A stretch of DNA of 64,000 nt from Aquipluma nitroreducens (GCF_009689585.1 NZ_AP018694.1:3828501-3892500); one strand, 5' to 3'; shown: positions 35,232 through 48,050, numbered from the stretch's first letter. Made by a program: numbers and translations. Notes: a model not told the origin generated them from the sequence alone.

Positions 35232-36419
35232 ATGGCTAAAGCAAAATTTAACAGGGACAAAGACCATGTCAATATTGGTACAATTGGCCACGTTGACCAT
35301 GGCAAAACTACTTTAACTGCCGCTATTACTACAGTATTGGCAAAAAAAGGGTGGTGCGAGGTAAAATCATTTGAGTCAATCGACAGTGCACCTGAAGAAA
35401 AAGAACGCGGTATTACAATCAACACTGCACACGTAGAGTACGAAACAGCTACTCGTCACTATGCACACGTTGACTGTCCTGGTCACGCCGACTATGTGAA
35501 AAACATGGTTACTGGTGCTGCTCAGATGGACGGTGCTATCATTGTAGTTGCTGCTACTGATGGTCCTATGCCTCAGACTCGTGAACACATCCTTTTGGCT
35601 CGTCAGGTAAACGTACCAAAATTGGTTGTTTTCATGAACAAAGTAGATATGGTAGATGATCCCGAAATTCTTGAACTTGTTGAAATGGAAGTTCGCGAAT
35701 TGTTAAGCTTCTATGGATTCGATGGAGATAATTCACCTGTTATCATGGGTTCTGCTCTTGGTGCATTGAATGGTGAACCAGAATGGGAAGAAAAAGTTGT
35801 TGAACTGATGGATGCCGTTGATGCTTGGATTCCACTTCCTCCACGTGATGTTGATAAACCATTCCTGATGCCAGTTGAAGACGTATTCTCGATCACTGGT
35901 CGTGGTACTGTTGCAACAGGTCGTATCGAAACTGGTGTTGTTCACACAGGTGATGAGCTTCAGTTAATCGGTTTAGGTGCTGAAGGTCGTAAGACTGTAT
36001 GTACTGGAGTTGAAATGTTCCGTAAGATTCTTGATGATGGACAAGCTGGTGATAACGTAGGTTTGTTATTGCGTGGTGTTGACAAAAAGGAAATCAAACG
36101 TGGACAGATTCTTGCAAAACCAGGTTCAATTACTCCTCATACAACTTTCAAAGCTGAGGTTTACATCCTGAAAAAAGAAGAAGGTGGACGTCACACTCCA
36201 TTCCACAACAGATATCGTCCACAGTTCTATTTACGTACTCTTGATGTAACAGGTGAAATTCACTTGCCAGAAGGACGTGAAATGGTAATGCCTGGTGATA
36301 ACGTATCAATTGAAGTAGAATTGATCTATCCTGTAGCTCTTAACATTGGTCTTCGTTTCGCTATTCGCGAAGGTGGACGTACTGTAGGTGCTGGTCAGGT
36401 TACCGAAATTACGAAATAA
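35232..36419 (+). CDS. tuf: Elongation factor Tu
   Basis: EF-Tu is the GTPase that delivers aminoacyl-tRNA to the ribosome. The 395-residue protein has G1 [10 protein letters not shown] (about residues 19-28), the effector region [15 protein letters not shown]3 DCPGHADY and G4 NKVDMVD, followed by domains 2 and 3 ([37 protein letters not shown]). It lies at the end of the four-tRNA unit and is followed by a strong terminator. Confidence 0.98.
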   Translation: MAKAKFNRDKDHVNIGTIGHVDHGKTTLTAAITTVLAKKGWCEVKSFESIDSAPEEKERGITINTAHVEYETATRHYAHVDCPGHADYVKNMVTGAAQMDGAIIVVAATDGPMPQTREHILLARQVNVPKLVVFMNKVDMVDDPEILELVEMEVRELLSFYGFDGDNSPVIMGSALGALNGEPEWEEKVVELMDAVDAWIPLPPRDVDKPFLMPVEDVFSITGRGTVATGRIETGVVHTGDELQLIGLGAEGRKTVCTGVEMFRKILDDGQAGDNVGLLLRGVDKKEIKRGQILAKPGSITPHTTFKAEVYILKKEEGGRHTPFHNRYRPQFYLRTLDVTGEIHLPEGREMVMPGDNVSIEVELIYPVALNIGLRFAIREGGRTVGAGQVTEITK

Positions 36420-36441
36420 TTTTCAACCATATTATTCTGAT

Positions 36442-36474
36442 AAAAAGTCCCGGACTTTATGCCCGGGACTTTTT
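36442..36474 (+). terminator. Terminator of tuf
   Basis: AAAAAGTCCCGG (36442-36453) and CCGGGACTTTTT (36463-36474) form a perfect 12-bp stem with a T-run. It ends directly at the first base of the tRNA-like element. Confidence 0.9.
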
Positions 36475-36543
36475 ACGGATGTAACTCGGTCGGGAGTTTT
36501 GTGTTTTTAGTTTGAGTAGTAAGTTCGAATCTTACCATCCGTA
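36475..36543 (+). pseudogene. tRNA-like element with a degenerate anticodon arm (tRNA relic)
   Basis: A 69-base element folds like a tRNA. The acceptor ACGGATG/CATCCGT is 7 bp and perfect, the D-stem is ACTC/GAGT, and the T-arm GTAAG-TTCGAAT-CTTAC is perfect. The 21 bases between D-stem and T-stem (36498-36518) form no anticodon stem and contain no CCA anticodon. In other Bacteroidota the slot between tuf and secE usually carries tRNA-Trp. It is therefore probably a decayed tRNA, or a tRNA-like RNA with another role. It begins directly after the tuf terminator and has no clear promoter of its own. Confidence 0.6.
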
Positions 36544-36563
36544 CAAATTTATTATCTTATAAA

Positions 36564-36755
36564 ATGAAACTTAAAATTTACTTTGAAGAGGCTTATAACG
36601 AGCTTGTTCATAAAGTTTCCTGGCCTACTTGGAAAGAATTACAAAATAGTGCTTTCATTGTAATGGTTGCTTCCTTTATTATAGCACTAATAGTTTTCGT
36701 AATGGATTTCTCTTTTGAAAACATTATGAGCTTTGTGTACAAATTATTTTATTAA
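36564..36755 (+). CDS. secE: Preprotein translocase subunit SecE
   Basis: A 63-residue protein with one membrane segment (AFIVMVASFIIALIVFVMDF, about residues 29-48) preceded by the conserved amphipathic region VHKVSWPTWKEL. SecE stabilises the SecYEG export channel. The order secE-nusG-rplKAJL-rpoBC is the standard ribosomal/RNA polymerase cluster. Confidence 0.95.
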   Translation: MKLKIYFEEAYNELVHKVSWPTWKELQNSAFIVMVASFIIALIVFVMDFSFENIMSFVYKLFY

Positions 36756-36773
36756 TTCCATTTGGAGTACAAC

Positions 36774-37322
36774 ATGAGCGAAAACGTAAAAAAATGGTAT
36801 GTTCTTCGGGCAATTGGAGGAAAAGAAAAGAAAGTCAAAGAATATATTGAAAACGAGATTGCAAATGCTGGTCTCCAGGAGTTTGTTTCACAGGTTTTAA
36901 TTCCTACAGAAAAAGTATATCAAATACGCAACGGTAAAAAAATCAGCAAAGAGAGAAATTTCTTTCCTGGTTATGTACTTATTGAAGCATGTTTGGTAGG
37001 GGAGATTCCACATATTTTGAAAAATATCCCCAATGTTATTGGCTTCCTGGGTGATACAAAAAGTGGGGAACCAGTTCCTATGCGCCAGTCAGAAGTTTAC
37101 CGGATTTTAGGACGGGTAGATGAAATGGCTGAATCAAGCGAAGAGATGAACATCCCATTTGTAGTCGGAGAAACTGTGAAAGTGATTGACGGGCCATTCA
37201 ATGGCTTCAACGGAATCATTGAAAAAATCAATGAGGAAAAGAAGAAGCTTGAAGTAATGGTCAAAATTTTTGGACGAAAAACTCCTTTGGAGCTTAGCTT
37301 CATGCAAGTAGAAAAGGAGTAA
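36774..37322 (+). CDS. nusG: Transcription termination/antitermination factor NusG
   Basis: A 182-residue protein that binds RNA polymerase and couples transcription with termination or translation. The NGN domain ([36 protein letters not shown]) is followed by the KOW domain ([19 protein letters not shown]). The ATG at 36774 is preferred to the TTG at 36762 because GGAG (36764-36767) lies at the right distance in front of it and family members start at this point. Confidence 0.95.
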   Translation: MSENVKKWYVLRAIGGKEKKVKEYIENEIANAGLQEFVSQVLIPTEKVYQIRNGKKISKERNFFPGYVLIEACLVGEIPHILKNIPNVIGFLGDTKSGEPVPMRQSEVYRILGRVDEMAESSEEMNIPFVVGETVKVIDGPFNGFNGIIEKINEEKKKLEVMVKIFGRKTPLELSFMQVEKE

Positions 37323-37344
37323 TAAATCATTTATCGATTTTATT

Positions 37345-37785
37345 ATGGCTAAAGAAATTGCTGGATTCATTAAATTGCAAGTTAAGGGGGGTGCTGCTAA
37401 CCCTTCACCTCCGATAGGCCCAGCATTAGGTTCTAAAGGGGTAAATATCATGCAGTTTTGTAAACAGTTTAACGGTAGAACACAAGACCTTGCAGGTAAG
37501 GTGTTACCAGTTGTTATTACTGTTTATGCTGATAAATCGTTTGATTTTGTAATTAAACAACCCCCAGTGGCTGTGCAACTAATTGAAGCTGCAAAAGTGA
37601 AGAAGGGTTCTTCAGAACCACATGTAAACAAAGTTGGTTCTGTTAACTGGGAACAAGTAAAGGCGATTGCTGAAATCAAAATGGAAGACCTTAACTGTTT
37701 CACACTTGATGCGGCTATTAGCATGGTAGCTGGTACTGCCAGAAGTATGGGTATCACCGTTGAAGGCGAACGCCCAACAAACTAA
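37345..37785 (+). CDS. rplK: 50S ribosomal protein L11
   Basis: A 146-residue protein that forms the GTPase-associated region of 23S rRNA. It has the proline-rich hinge [18 protein letters not shown] and the C-terminal RNA-binding part ([17 protein letters not shown]). It lies 22 bases after nusG and is co-transcribed with the cluster. Confidence 0.97.
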   Translation: MAKEIAGFIKLQVKGGAANPSPPIGPALGSKGVNIMQFCKQFNGRTQDLAGKVLPVVITVYADKSFDFVIKQPPVAVQLIEAAKVKKGSSEPHVNKVGSVNWEQVKAIAEIKMEDLNCFTLDAAISMVAGTARSMGITVEGERPTN

Positions 37786-37799
37786 TTAAAATTATTAAA

Positions 37800-38498
37800 A
37801 TGGGCAGAATTACAAAGAATAAAAAGCTTGCTCTGGAAAAACTCGAAAAGGGGAAAATCTATACTCTTAAAGAAGGTACAACACTGGTAAAGGAAATAAC
37901 TTTTACAAAGTTTGATGCTTCTGTAGATATTGATGTCCGTCTTGGAGTTGATCCTAGGAAAGCTAATCAAATGGTTAGAGGCGTTGTTACTTTACCTCAT
38001 GGAACTGGTAAAGAAGTGCGCGTTTTGGCCCTGGTTACTCCTGACAAAGAGCAGGAGGCCAAAGATGCTGGAGCTGATTATGTAGGTCTCGACGACTTTG
38101 TTGAAAAAATTAAAGGCGGTTGGACTGACGTAGATGTGATTATTACTATGCCACCTGTTATGGGAAAAGTTGGAGCTCTTGGACGTATTTTAGGTCCTCG
38201 TGGTTTGATGCCAAACCCTAAAAGTGGTACAGTTACAATGGAAATAGGAAAAGCTGTTGCGGAAGTAAAAGCTGGTAAGATTGACTTTAAAGTTGATAAA
38301 TTTGGTATTGTTCATACTTCAATTGGCAAAGTTTCATTTGCTCCTGAGAAGTTAGTTGAAAACGCTACTGAATTTGTAAATACTTTGATAAAATTGAAGC
38401 CATCTGCAGCAAAAGGAACTTACGTTAAAAGTATCTTCCTGTCGAGTACTATGAGTCCTGGTATACAAGTTGAACCAAAGTCTGTCTCTGAAAAGTAA
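37800..38498 (+). CDS. rplA: 50S ribosomal protein L1
   Basis: A 232-residue protein of the L1 stalk. It has [18 protein letters not shown], the [17 protein letters not shown] signature and the C-terminal [15 protein letters not shown]. In many bacteria L1 also represses its own operon by binding the mRNA. Whether it does so here cannot be seen. Confidence 0.97.
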   Translation: MGRITKNKKLALEKLEKGKIYTLKEGTTLVKEITFTKFDASVDIDVRLGVDPRKANQMVRGVVTLPHGTGKEVRVLALVTPDKEQEAKDAGADYVGLDDFVEKIKGGWTDVDVIITMPPVMGKVGALGRILGPRGLMPNPKSGTVTMEIGKAVAEVKAGKIDFKVDKFGIVHTSIGKVSFAPEKLVENATEFVNTLIKLKPSAAKGTYVKSIFLSSTMSPGIQVEPKSVSEK

Positions 38499-38508
38499 AC
38501 TTATTGAT

Positions 38509-39027
38509 ATGAAAAGATCAGAAAAATACGAAATCATCAGTAGTCTTACGGAGCAGATTAATTTATCAACTCATTTTTATTTGACTGACATTGAAGGTCT
38601 GAATGCTGATAAAACCAGTAATTTAAGACGTTTGTGTAATAAACAGCAAGTGGAATTGGTTGTTGTGAAGAATACCCTCTTGCGTAAAGCGTTGGAAGCA
38701 TCAAACAAAAATGCTGAAGAACTTTATGATGTACTAAAAGGTAATACATCGGTTATGTTTTGCGAGAATGCTAATACTCCTGCAAAACTGATAAAAGACT
38801 TCAAAAAGAAAAACAAGATGCCTATTTTAAAAGGTGCCTATGTTCAGGAGTCTGTATATGTTGGCGAAAACCAATTGGATGTATTAGTTTCTATTAAGTC
38901 TAAAAATGAACTTCTTGGTGAAGTTATCGGATTACTGCAATCTCCAATTAAAAATGTATTGGGTGGCTTGCAATCAGGTGGCAATATCATTCATGGAGTG
39001 TTGAAGACATTGGGAGAAAGAGAATAA
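38509..39027 (+). CDS. rplJ: 50S ribosomal protein L10
   Basis: A 172-residue protein that anchors L7/L12 dimers on the ribosome. NLRRLCNKQQVELVVVKNTLL and the helical C-terminus (LGGLQSGGNIIHGVLKTLGE) fit the family. The ATG at 38509 (MKRSEKYEI) is used, since an in-frame start further upstream would lie inside rplA. Confidence 0.96.
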   Translation: MKRSEKYEIISSLTEQINLSTHFYLTDIEGLNADKTSNLRRLCNKQQVELVVVKNTLLRKALEASNKNAEELYDVLKGNTSVMFCENANTPAKLIKDFKKKNKMPILKGAYVQESVYVGENQLDVLVSIKSKNELLGEVIGLLQSPIKNVLGGLQSGGNIIHGVLKTLGERE

Positions 39028-39065
39028 AGTTAGTTATAAAATTATATTAAAAAATTATTATCGAA

Positions 39066-39440
39066 ATGGCAGATTTAAAAAAGCTTGCGGAAGAGTTAGT
39101 TAACTTAACTGTAAAAGAAGTAAATGAATTAGCCGGAATTTTAAAGTCGGAATACGGTATTGAACCTGCTGCTGCTGCTGTTGCTGTTGCTGCTGCTGGC
39201 CCTGCTGAAGAAGCAGAAGAAAAAGTTCAAACTGAATTCGATGTTATTCTGAAAGCTGCTGGTCAATCAAAATTGGCAGTTGTAAAATTGGTTAAGGAAT
39301 TAACAGGTCTTGGTTTGAAAGAGGCTAAAGAAGTAGTTGATGGTGCTCCAAAAGCAATCAAAGAAAAAGTTTCTAAAGACGAGGCTGAATCATTAAAAAG
39401 TCAATTAGAAGAAGCTGGAGCTGAAGTTGAACTTAAATAA
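39066..39440 (+). CDS. rplL: 50S ribosomal protein L7/L12
   Basis: A 124-residue protein that recruits translation GTPases. The N-terminal dimerisation part ([20 protein letters not shown]), an alanine-rich hinge coded by a GCT-rich tract (about residues 37-52) and the C-terminal globular domain ([20 protein letters not shown]) are all visible. Confidence 0.97.
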   Translation: MADLKKLAEELVNLTVKEVNELAGILKSEYGIEPAAAAVAVAAAGPAEEAEEKVQTEFDVILKAAGQSKLAVVKLVKELTGLGLKEAKEVVDGAPKAIKEKVSKDEAESLKSQLEEAGAEVELK

Positions 39441-39475
39441 AAGTCTTACGACCTTATTTATAGGTTGATATGGTT

Positions 39476-39508
39476 TAGAACCTCACATGTGTGGGGTTCT
39501 ATGCCTTT
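39476..39508 (+). terminator. Partial terminator/attenuator between rplL and rpoB
   Basis: AGAACC (39477-39482) pairs with GGTTCT (39495-39500), followed by a T-rich stretch, 36 bases after rplL. Attenuators at this point let cells make more L7/L12 than RNA polymerase. That role is by analogy. Confidence 0.6.
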
Positions 39509-39550
39509 TTGTATATTTATCTTATAAGTTCAATTAATTAATATACATCG

Positions 39551-42500
39551 ATGTCAGTAAAAATTGAAAACCAGAGGATTAGCTTTTCTTCAACCAAAAC
39601 TGTCTTTGATTATCCTGATTTCCTGGAAGTACAAATAAAGTCCTTCATTGAGTTTTTTCAATTGGGAACAACTCCGGATCAGCGTAAAGAAGAAGGTTTA
39701 AGTCGGGTATTTGAAGAGAATTTCCCAATTACCGATACCAGAAATAACTTCGTTCTAGAATTTGTTGACTATAATGTCGATCCACCCCGTTATACTATCG
39801 ATGAATGTATCGAGCGTGGCCTGACTTTTAGTGTTCCGTTAAAAGCAAAATTAAAGTTGTATTGTACCGATCCTGAGCATGAGGATTTTGATACAGTAGT
39901 TCAGGATGTATATCTTGGAACTGTTCCTTACATGACTCCAAGAGGTTCGTTTATCATTAACGGAGCCGAACGAATTGTTGTTTCCCAATTGCATCGTTCT
40001 CCTGGAGTATTCTTCGGACAGAGCATGCATGCCAACGGAACAAAACTTTATTCAGCCAGGATTATTCCTTTTAAAGGATCATGGATTGAGTTTGCAACAG
40101 ACATTAATAGTGTCATGTTCGCTTATATCGATCGTAAGAAAAAATTACCAGTAACCACATTGCTTCGTGCAATTGGATTTGAAAGTGACAAGGATATCCT
40201 TGAGATTTTCGACCTCGCTGATGAAATTAAGGTATCAAAATCTGGTTTAAAGAAAATCGTTGGTCGTAAACTGGCTGCCCGTGTTCTTAAAACTTGGGTT
40301 GAAGATTTCGTTGATGAAGATACAGGTGAAGTGGTATCTATCGAACGAAATGAAGTTGTTATCGACCGCGAGGTTGTTATTGAGAACGATCATATTGACG
40401 AAATCGTTGATTCTGGGGCAAAAACTATTTTGCTGCATAAGGAAGACCAGAATCTTCAGGATTATGCCATTATATATAATACTCTTCAGAAAGACCCTTG
40501 TAATTCTGAAAAAGAAGCAGTACTTCATATTTACAGGCAGTTGCGTAACGCAGAACCGCCTGACGATGCTACTGCCAGGGATGTAATCGACAAATTATTC
40601 TTTTCTGAAAAAAGATACGATCTTGGTCAGGTTGGACGATACAGGATCAACAAAAAGTTGGGTCTGAATATCGAGATGAATGTTCAGGTACTGACTAAGG
40701 AAGATATTATTGAAATTATTAAATATTTGATCAAGCTTGTTAATTCAAAGACTGATGTTGATGATATTGACCACTTGAGTAACCGTCGTGTTCGTACTGT
40801 TGGAGAACAAATGTACAATCAGTTTGGCGTTGGGTTGGCCCGTATGGCTCGTACCATCCGCGAACGAATGAATGTACGCGACAATGAAGTATTTACGCCA
40901 ATTGATCTGATCAATTCGAAGACTTTATCTTCGGTGATCAATTCATTCTTTGGAACAAATGCATTATCTCAGTTTATGGATCAGACCAATCCATTGGCTG
41001 AGCTAACAAATAAAAGACGTATGTCGGCACTCGGACCTGGTGGTCTTTCACGCGAAAGAGCAGGGTTCGAAGTTCGTGACGTTCACTTTACCCACTACGG
41101 ACGTTTATGTCCGATTGAAACTCCTGAAGGGCCAAACATTGGTTTGATTTCTTCGCTTTGTGTTTTTGCAAAAGTTACTGATTTAGGTTTTATATCTACC
41201 CCATATCGTAAAGTCGTCGATGGTAAAGTTGACCTTACAGTCGAAGGTACAGTTTACTTGACAGCTGAAGAAGAAGAAGGAAAAGTAATTGCTCAGGCAA
41301 ATGCGCCCATCGATAATGATGGAAACTTTATTAATGCAAGAGTAAAATCACGTTTGGATGGTGATTATCCAATTGTGCCAAAAGCTGATGTAAATCTGAT
41401 GGACGTTGGTCCAAACCAAATTGCATCTGTTGCCGCATCGTTGATCACTTTCCTTGAACATGATGATGCGAACCGTGCGTTGATGGGATCAAACATGATG
41501 CGTCAGGCAGTTCCACTGCTTCGTCCGGAAGCTCCTATCGTTGGAACCGGTCTTGAAGCTCGTTCTGCTATCGATTCACGTGTATTGGTTGTTGCCGAGG
41601 ATAACGGGGTTGTTGAATATGTTGATGCTGACGAAATTCATATTCGTTACGATAAAACGGAAGAAGAGCGCTATGTAAGCTTCGATCCTGAAATTGTAGT
41701 TTACCGTGTTTCTAAATTCCAGAAGACTAACCAGGGAACAGTAGTTGACCTTAAACCGATTGTTGCAAAAGGCGATCGTATTGCAAAAGGACAGGTATTG
41801 ACCGAAGGATATGCAACTCATGGCGGAGAATTGGCATTGGGTCGTAACCTGAAAGTGGCTTTCATGCCTTGGCAGGGTTATAACTATGAGGATGCAATCG
41901 TAATTTCCGAACGTGTTGTTCGCGAAGATGTATTTACCTCGATTCACGTTGACGAATATTCGTTGGAAGTTCGCGACACCAAACGTGGCGTTGAAGAATT
42001 TACTTCTGATATTCCGAATGTGAGCGAAGAAGCTACCAAAAATCTGGATGAAAATGGATTAATTCGTATTGGAGCAGTCGTAAAACCAGGTGATATCCTG
42101 ATTGGAAAAATTACTCCTAAAGGCGAATCAGATCCCTCTCCGGAAGAAAAATTGCTTCGTGCAATCTTTGGTGACAAAGCCGGTGATGTGAAAGATGCTT
42201 CTTTAAAAGCGTCTCCATCATTGAACGGAACAATCATTGATAAAAAACTATTCTCAAGGGTAGTAAAAGATAAAAAAGGCAAGATGGCTACTAAACCTTT
42301 GCTCGATTCAATCGACGAAGAGTTTGACCGTGGTGCATCTGCTTTACGTGCAAAACTCGAAGATAAACTTTTCACTTTGGTGAATGGTAAGACTAGCCAG
42401 GGTGTAAGAGACTATTATGGTGGCGACATCATTGGTAAAGGTGTGAAATTCACTTTAAAACAACTTCAGGAAATTGATTATCTGACGATTAATCCATCCA

Positions 42501-43363
42501 AATGGACGACAGATAAAGAGAAGAACGATATGATTTTCGCTCTGATCAACAATTACATCATGAAGTATAAAGAATTGGAAGCTGTTTCAAAAAGGAAGCG
42601 CTACAATGTGACCATTGGAGATGAACTCCCTGCCGGTATCATTCAGTTAGCTAAGGTTTACGTTGCTAAAAAACGTAAACTTCAGATTGGAGATAAGATG
42701 GCGGGTCGTCACGGAAACAAGGGTATCGTATCGCGTATTGTTCGCGATGAAGATATGCCATTCCTTGAAGATGGAACTCCGGTTGATATCGTGTTGAACC
42801 CACTAGGGGTACCTTCACGTATGAACTTGGGACAGATTTACGAAACTGTTTTGGCTTGGGCCGGAAAAGAATTGGGATTGAAATTTGCAACTCCGATTTT
42901 TGATGGTGCAACCCTTGATCAGGTTTGTGAATATACTGATAAGGCTGGCGTTCCTCGCTATGGTAAAACATATTTGCGCGACGGTGGTACTGGTGAACCT
43001 TTTGACCAACCGGCAACTGTAGGTATTATCTACATGCTGAAACTGGGTCACATGGTTGAAGATAAAATGCATGCCCGTTCAATCGGACCATATTCATTGA
43101 TTACACAGCAACCTTTGGGCGGTAAAGCTCAGTTTGGAGGTCAGCGTTTCGGGGAAATGGAAGTTTGGGCACTCGAAGCATTCGGTGCATCGAACATTCT
43201 CCAGGAAATTTTGACTGTAAAATCAGATGACGTATTAGGCAGAGCTAAAGCTTACGAATCAATTGTTAAAGGAGAACCAATGCCAGCAGCAGGTATTCCT
43301 GAATCATTGAACGTATTGCTGCACGAATTACGTGGTCTTGGGTTGAGTGTGAACTTGGATTAA
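39551..43363 (+). CDS. rpoB: RNA polymerase beta subunit
   Basis: A full-length subunit of 1,270 residues. The rifampicin-binding region is [20 protein letters not shown], then [20 protein letters not shown]. The catalytic-cleft motifs are [11 protein letters not shown] and [13 protein letters not shown], then [18 protein letters not shown]. The rifampicin region reads as the wild-type pattern by eye. rpoC follows after 60 bases. Confidence 0.98.
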   Translation: MSVKIENQRISFSSTKTVFDYPDFLEVQIKSFIEFFQLGTTPDQRKEEGLSRVFEENFPITDTRNNFVLEFVDYNVDPPRYTIDECIERGLTFSVPLKAKLKLYCTDPEHEDFDTVVQDVYLGTVPYMTPRGSFIINGAERIVVSQLHRSPGVFFGQSMHANGTKLYSARIIPFKGSWIEFATDINSVMFAYIDRKKKLPVTTLLRAIGFESDKDILEIFDLADEIKVSKSGLKKIVGRKLAARVLKTWVEDFVDEDTGEVVSIERNEVVIDREVVIENDHIDEIVDSGAKTILLHKEDQNLQDYAIIYNTLQKDPCNSEKEAVLHIYRQLRNAEPPDDATARDVIDKLFFSEKRYDLGQVGRYRINKKLGLNIEMNVQVLTKEDIIEIIKYLIKLVNSKTDVDDIDHLSNRRVRTVGEQMYNQFGVGLARMARTIRERMNVRDNEVFTPIDLINSKTLSSVINSFFGTNALSQFMDQTNPLAELTNKRRMSALGPGGLSRERAGFEVRDVHFTHYGRLCPIETPEGPNIGLISSLCVFAKVTDLGFISTPYRKVVDGKVDLTVEGTVYLTAEEEEGKVIAQANAPIDNDGNFINARVKSRLDGDYPIVPKADVNLMDVGPNQIASVAASLITFLEHDDANRALMGSNMMRQAVPLLRPEAPIVGTGLEARSAIDSRVLVVAEDNGVVEYVDADEIHIRYDKTEEERYVSFDPEIVVYRVSKFQKTNQGTVVDLKPIVAKGDRIAKGQVLTEGYATHGGELALGRNLKVAFMPWQGYNYEDAIVISERVVREDVFTSIHVDEYSLEVRDTKRGVEEFTSDIPNVSEEATKNLDENGLIRIGAVVKPGDILIGKITPKGESDPSPEEKLLRAIFGDKAGDVKDASLKASPSLNGTIIDKKLFSRVVKDKKGKMATKPLLDSIDEEFDRGASALRAKLEDKLFTLVNGKTSQGVRDYYGGDIIGKGVKFTLKQLQEIDYLTINPSKWTTDKEKNDMIFALINNYIMKYKELEAVSKRKRYNVTIGDELPAGIIQLAKVYVAKKRKLQIGDKMAGRHGNKGIVSRIVRDEDMPFLEDGTPVDIVLNPLGVPSRMNLGQIYETVLAWAGKELGLKFATPIFDGATLDQVCEYTDKAGVPRYGKTYLRDGGTGEPFDQPATVGIIYMLKLGHMVEDKMHARSIGPYSLITQQPLGGKAQFGGQRFGEMEVWALEAFGASNILQEILTVKSDDVLGRAKAYESIVKGEPMPAAGIPESLNVLLHELRGLGLSVNLD

Positions 43364-43423
43364 TTTACGGCGAATCAGTTTTTGATTTTCCTGATATAAA
43401 CTTGTTAAAATAACGATCGATAT

Positions 43424-46400
43424 ATGGCATTCAGAAAAGACAATAAAGTTAAAAGTAGCTTTGCCAAAATTGGTATCAGTCTGGCTTCACCCGAAGAAGT
43501 TCTTGAACGTTCACATGGGGAAGTATTGAAACCTGAAACGATAAATTACCGGACTTATAAACCTGAGCGCGATGGATTGTTCTGCGAACGTATCTTCGGA
43601 CCAGTAAAGGATTATGAGTGTCATTGCGGTAAATACAAACGGATTCGCTACAAGGGTATTGTTTGCGACCGTTGTGGGGTGGAAGTAACCGAGAAAAAAG
43701 TCCGTCGCGAACGTATGGGCCACATTTCTCTGGTTGTTCCGGTTGCCCACATCTGGTATTTCAAATCGTTGCCAAACAAAATTGGTTACCTTTTGGGATT
43801 ACCAACCAAAAAGTTGGATGCAATTATTTACTACGAAAGATACGTGGTAATTAATGCTGGTATTAAAGCTCAGGATGGTGTAAAATATCTTGACTTCTTA
43901 ACAGAAGAAGAATATTTGGACATCCTTGATACATTGCCAAAGGAAAATCAGTATCTGGATGATTCAGATCCGAACAAATTCATCGCTCGTATGGGTGCTG
44001 ATGCGTTGTACACTTTGTTACAACGTCTCGAATTGGATGAAATGTCGTTCGATCTTCGTCACCGGGCAAATACTGAAACTTCACAACAACGTAAAAACGA
44101 AGCATTGAAACGTTTGAACGTAGTTGAAGCTTTCCGTGCCAGCAAAAATATCAATCGTCCTGAATGGATGATTGTAAAAGTTGTTCCGGTAATTCCACCT
44201 GATTTACGTCCGTTGGTTCCATTGGATGGTGGCCGTTTCGCTACCTCCGATTTGAACGACTTGTACCGTAGGGTGATTATCCGCAACAACCGTTTGAAAC
44301 GACTGATTGAAATTAAAGCTCCGGAAGTGATCTTACGTAACGAAAAACGTATGCTTCAGGAAGCTGTCGATTCATTGTTCGATAATTCAAGAAAATCAAA
44401 TGCTGTTAAAACAGAGAATAACCGCGCATTAAAATCATTGTCCGACAGTTTGAAAGGGAAACAAGGTCGTTTCCGTCAGAACTTGTTAGGTAAACGTGTC
44501 GATTATTCAGCTCGTTCGGTAATTGTCGTCGGACCGAAACTGAAACTTCACGAATGTGGTATTCCGAAAGATATGGCTGCTGAGCTTTTCAAACCATTTA
44601 TCATCAGGAAACTGATTGAACGTGGAATTGTAAAGACAGTAAAATCGGCCAAGAAAATTGTTGACCGTAAAGATCCTGTAGTTTGGGATATTTTGGAAAA
44701 CGTATTAAAAGGACATCCTGTAATGCTGAACCGTGCGCCTACGCTGCACCGTTTGTCTATTCAGGCATTCCAACCAGTATTAGTTGAAGGAAAAGCTATT
44801 CAGTTGCACCCACTCGTTTGTACCGGTTTCAACGCCGACTTCGACGGTGACCAGATGGCTGTTCACGTACCGCTTGGAAATGCTGCTGTTCTGGAAGCTC
44901 AGATGTTGATGCTTGCATCACACAACTTGCTGAACCCAGCGAACGGCGCTCCTATCACAGTGCCTTCTCAGGACATGGTTTTGGGTCTGTATTACATGAC
45001 CAAACCTCGTGCTGGTGCTCGTGGCGAAGGAATGGTTTTCTATTCTACTGAAGAAGTTGTTATTGCTTACAACGAAAATGTAATTGACCTTCACGCCATT
45101 GTAAAAGTGAAAGTTGTTGATGTTGATGAGAATGGAGAAATGTTCAAACACATCATTGAAACATCTGTAGGTCGGATTATTTTCAATCAGGTTGTTCCAA
45201 AAGAAGTTGGCTACATTAATCAGCTGCTGACTAAAAAATCACTTCGAACAATTATCTCTGATATCTACAAGAAGACAGGTAATGCTGTAACCGTTAAGTT
45301 CCTTGATGACATTAAGGATTTGGGTTATATGATGGCATACCGTGGTGGTCTTTCGTTTAATTTGAGCGATGTTGTTGTTCCGTTTGACAAGAAAGAAATT
45401 GTTGATGCAGGTTACAACGAAGTGGAAGAAGTGATGATGAACTACAACATGGGTTTCATCACCAATAACGAACGTTACAATCAGGTTATCGATATATGGA
45501 CACATGCCAATGCCAAGCTGACCAATTCGGTGATGAAAACATTGAGCACCGACCGTCAGGGATTCAACTCGGTTTATATGATGTTGGATTCAGGAGCCCG
45601 TGGTTCTAAAGAGCAGATTCGTCAGCTTTGCGGAATGCGTGGATTGATGGCAAAACCTCAGAAATCGGGTTCAACAGGATCTCAGATTATTGAAAACCCT
45701 ATTTTGGCGAACTTTAAAGAAGGACTTTCGGTTTTGGAATACTTTATTTCAACCCACGGTGCCCGTAAAGGTTTGGCCGATACCGCCCTGAAAACTGCCG
45801 ACGCTGGTTATTTGACCCGTCGTTTGGTTGACGTAGCTCAGGATGTGATTATTCAGGAAGAAGATTGCGGAACTTTGCGTGGTTTGATTGCTTCGGCGAT
45901 TAAAAACAACGAAGAAGTTGTTGCTTCTTTAACTGAAAGAATTCTTGGCCGTTCAACGGTTCATGATATCTATAATCCGCTTTCAGGTGAATTAATTGTA
46001 GCTTCAGGTGAAATTATTACTGACGAAGTAGCTCATAAAATCGAAGAATCGCCAATCGAAACCGTTGAAATACGTTCTGTATTGACTTGTGAATCGAAGA
46101 TCGGTGTGTGTGCTAAATGTTACGGATTAAATTTGGCCGGAAGCACAATGGTACAGCGCGGTGAAGCGGTGGGGGTTATTGCTGCCCAATCTATCGGTGA
46201 GCCGGGAACACAGCTGACACTTCGTACTTTCCACGTTGGGGGTATCGCAGGTAACATTTCAACACAGTCGATGATTGAATCGAAATACGATGGTGTTGCT
46301 GAAATTGAAGAACTACGCGTAGTTGAGCAACTCAATGATACGGGTGTAAAAACTTATATCGTAGTGAGCCGTTTGGCTGAATTGAGAATCATTGATAAAA

Positions 46401-47692
46401 ATACAAGAATCCAACTTTCAACTCATAATATTCCTTACGGATCGAAACTGTACATCGAAAATGGACAGGAAGTGAAAAAAGGAATGATGATTTGCGAATG
46501 GGATCCATACAATGGTGTAATCATCACCGAATTCAAGGGAAAAGTTGCTTTTGAACAAGTAATTGATGGTGTTACTTATCGCGAAGAATCGGATGAGCAA
46601 ACCGGTTACAAGGAAAAAGTAATTATCGAAACCCGTGATAAAACCAAAAACCCGGGCTTGAGAATTCTGGACGAAAAAGGTGATACGATTCGTACATATA
46701 ACTTGCCAGTTGCTGGTCACATGGCTGTTGAAGATGGCCAGATTGTAGAAGCCGGTGCTGTTCTGGTTAAAATTCCTCGTGCTGCTGGTAAAGCTGGTGA
46801 TATCACTGGTGGTTTGCCTCGTGTAACTGAGTTGTTTGAGGCCAGAAACCCATCGAACCCTGCTGTTGTTTCTGAAATCGACGGTGAAATTTCGTTAGGA
46901 AAAATCAAACGTGGTAACCGCGAAATTGTGGTGACTTCGAAAACCGGAGAAGTGAAACGTTATTTGGTACCACTTTCCCGCCAAATTCTGGTTCAGGAAA
47001 ATGACTATATCCGTGCTGGAACACCACTTTCTGACGGGGCAACTACCCCTTCTGACATCTTGGCGATTAAAGGGCCAACTGCTGTTCAGGAATATATTTT
47101 GAATGAAGTTCAGGATGTGTACCGCATGCAGGGGGTAAAAATCAACGATAAACATTACGAGGTGATCATTCGCCAAATGATGCGTAAGGTTGAGATCGAC
47201 GATCCGGGCGATACCCGTTTCCTTGAAAAACAGATTGTTGACAAACACGAATTTCTGCACGAAAACGACTGGATTTACAACAAGAAGGTTGTTGTTGATG
47301 CTGGTGATTCGGATAGTTTGAAACCGGGTATGATTATCACTTCACGTCGTTTGAGAGATGAAAATTCGAACCTACGCCGTCGTGATAAAAAACTGGTTGA
47401 AGCCAACGATGCTGTTCCGGCTACATCGAGCCAGATTCTCCAGGGAATTACCCGTGCTGCACTTCAAACACGCAGCTGGTTATCTGCTGCATCGTTCCAG
47501 GAAACTACAAAAGTTCTGAACGAAGCTGCAATCCACGGAAAAGTTGATTATTTGGACGGGTTGAAAGAAAACGTAATCTGCGGGCATTTGATCCCAGCCG
47601 GTACCGGATTGAAAGAATACAAGAATCTGGTAGTTGGTTCGCGCGATGAATATGACAAAATGGTTGAAGTAAAAGATTCAGATCGCTATTAA
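43424..47692 (+). CDS. rpoC: RNA polymerase beta' subunit
   Basis: A full-length subunit of 1,422 residues. The N-terminal zinc ribbon has [20 protein letters not shown], the active-site metal motif is [12 protein letters not shown], and the second zinc cluster includes CGTLRG and [13 protein letters not shown]. The trigger-loop region ([19 protein letters not shown]) is complete. It is followed by a small DUF3467 gene after 11 bases. Confidence 0.98.
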   Translation: MAFRKDNKVKSSFAKIGISLASPEEVLERSHGEVLKPETINYRTYKPERDGLFCERIFGPVKDYECHCGKYKRIRYKGIVCDRCGVEVTEKKVRRERMGHISLVVPVAHIWYFKSLPNKIGYLLGLPTKKLDAIIYYERYVVINAGIKAQDGVKYLDFLTEEEYLDILDTLPKENQYLDDSDPNKFIARMGADALYTLLQRLELDEMSFDLRHRANTETSQQRKNEALKRLNVVEAFRASKNINRPEWMIVKVVPVIPPDLRPLVPLDGGRFATSDLNDLYRRVIIRNNRLKRLIEIKAPEVILRNEKRMLQEAVDSLFDNSRKSNAVKTENNRALKSLSDSLKGKQGRFRQNLLGKRVDYSARSVIVVGPKLKLHECGIPKDMAAELFKPFIIRKLIERGIVKTVKSAKKIVDRKDPVVWDILENVLKGHPVMLNRAPTLHRLSIQAFQPVLVEGKAIQLHPLVCTGFNADFDGDQMAVHVPLGNAAVLEAQMLMLASHNLLNPANGAPITVPSQDMVLGLYYMTKPRAGARGEGMVFYSTEEVVIAYNENVIDLHAIVKVKVVDVDENGEMFKHIIETSVGRIIFNQVVPKEVGYINQLLTKKSLRTIISDIYKKTGNAVTVKFLDDIKDLGYMMAYRGGLSFNLSDVVVPFDKKEIVDAGYNEVEEVMMNYNMGFITNNERYNQVIDIWTHANAKLTNSVMKTLSTDRQGFNSVYMMLDSGARGSKEQIRQLCGMRGLMAKPQKSGSTGSQIIENPILANFKEGLSVLEYFISTHGARKGLADTALKTADAGYLTRRLVDVAQDVIIQEEDCGTLRGLIASAIKNNEEVVASLTERILGRSTVHDIYNPLSGELIVASGEIITDEVAHKIEESPIETVEIRSVLTCESKIGVCAKCYGLNLAGSTMVQRGEAVGVIAAQSIGEPGTQLTLRTFHVGGIAGNISTQSMIESKYDGVAEIEELRVVEQLNDTGVKTYIVVSRLAELRIIDKNTRIQLSTHNIPYGSKLYIENGQEVKKGMMICEWDPYNGVIITEFKGKVAFEQVIDGVTYREESDEQTGYKEKVIIETRDKTKNPGLRILDEKGDTIRTYNLPVAGHMAVEDGQIVEAGAVLVKIPRAAGKAGDITGGLPRVTELFEARNPSNPAVVSEIDGEISLGKIKRGNREIVVTSKTGEVKRYLVPLSRQILVQENDYIRAGTPLSDGATTPSDILAIKGPTAVQEYILNEVQDVYRMQGVKINDKHYEVIIRQMMRKVEIDDPGDTRFLEKQIVDKHEFLHENDWIYNKKVVVDAGDSDSLKPGMIITSRRLRDENSNLRRRDKKLVEANDAVPATSSQILQGITRAALQTRSWLSAASFQETTKVLNEAAIHGKVDYLDGLKENVICGHLIPAGTGLKEYKNLVVGSRDEYDKMVEVKDSDRY

Positions 47693-47703
47693 TTTGATAG
47701 ATT

Positions 47704-48021
47704 ATGGAAGATCAGAACAGCAACCAATTGCAGATTGAGTTGACCGAAGAGGTTGCTCAGGGAATTTATTCCAATCTGGCTATTATCACGCACTCAAGTT
47801 CAGAATTTGTAGTTGATTTTGTGAGAGTAATGCCGGGTATTCCTAAAGCAAACGTAAAATCGAGGGTTATTTTAACTCCTGAACACGCGAAACGCCTGTT
47901 ACTGGCATTGCAGGAAAACATTCAGAAATATGAAGCCGTGAACGGCTCGATCAAGAATGTACAGGGGCACAATCCTTTTATTCCGCCAATGTCTTTCGGA
48001 GGTCCTGCTCCAATAGCTTAA
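47704..48021 (+). CDS. DUF3467 family protein
   Basis: A 105-residue protein of the DUF3467 family, often encoded next to rpoC in Bacteroidota. The pattern ELTEEVAQGIYSNLAIITHSS, FVRVMPGIPKANVKSRVILTP, and AKRLLLALQENIQKYE is typical. The function is unknown. Eleven bases separate it from rpoC, so it is probably the last gene of the RNA polymerase operon. Confidence 0.88.
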   Translation: MEDQNSNQLQIELTEEVAQGIYSNLAIITHSSSEFVVDFVRVMPGIPKANVKSRVILTPEHAKRLLLALQENIQKYEAVNGSIKNVQGHNPFIPPMSFGGPAPIA

Positions 48022-48050
48022 AACATTTGAATTAAATCAAATAAGCAGAG

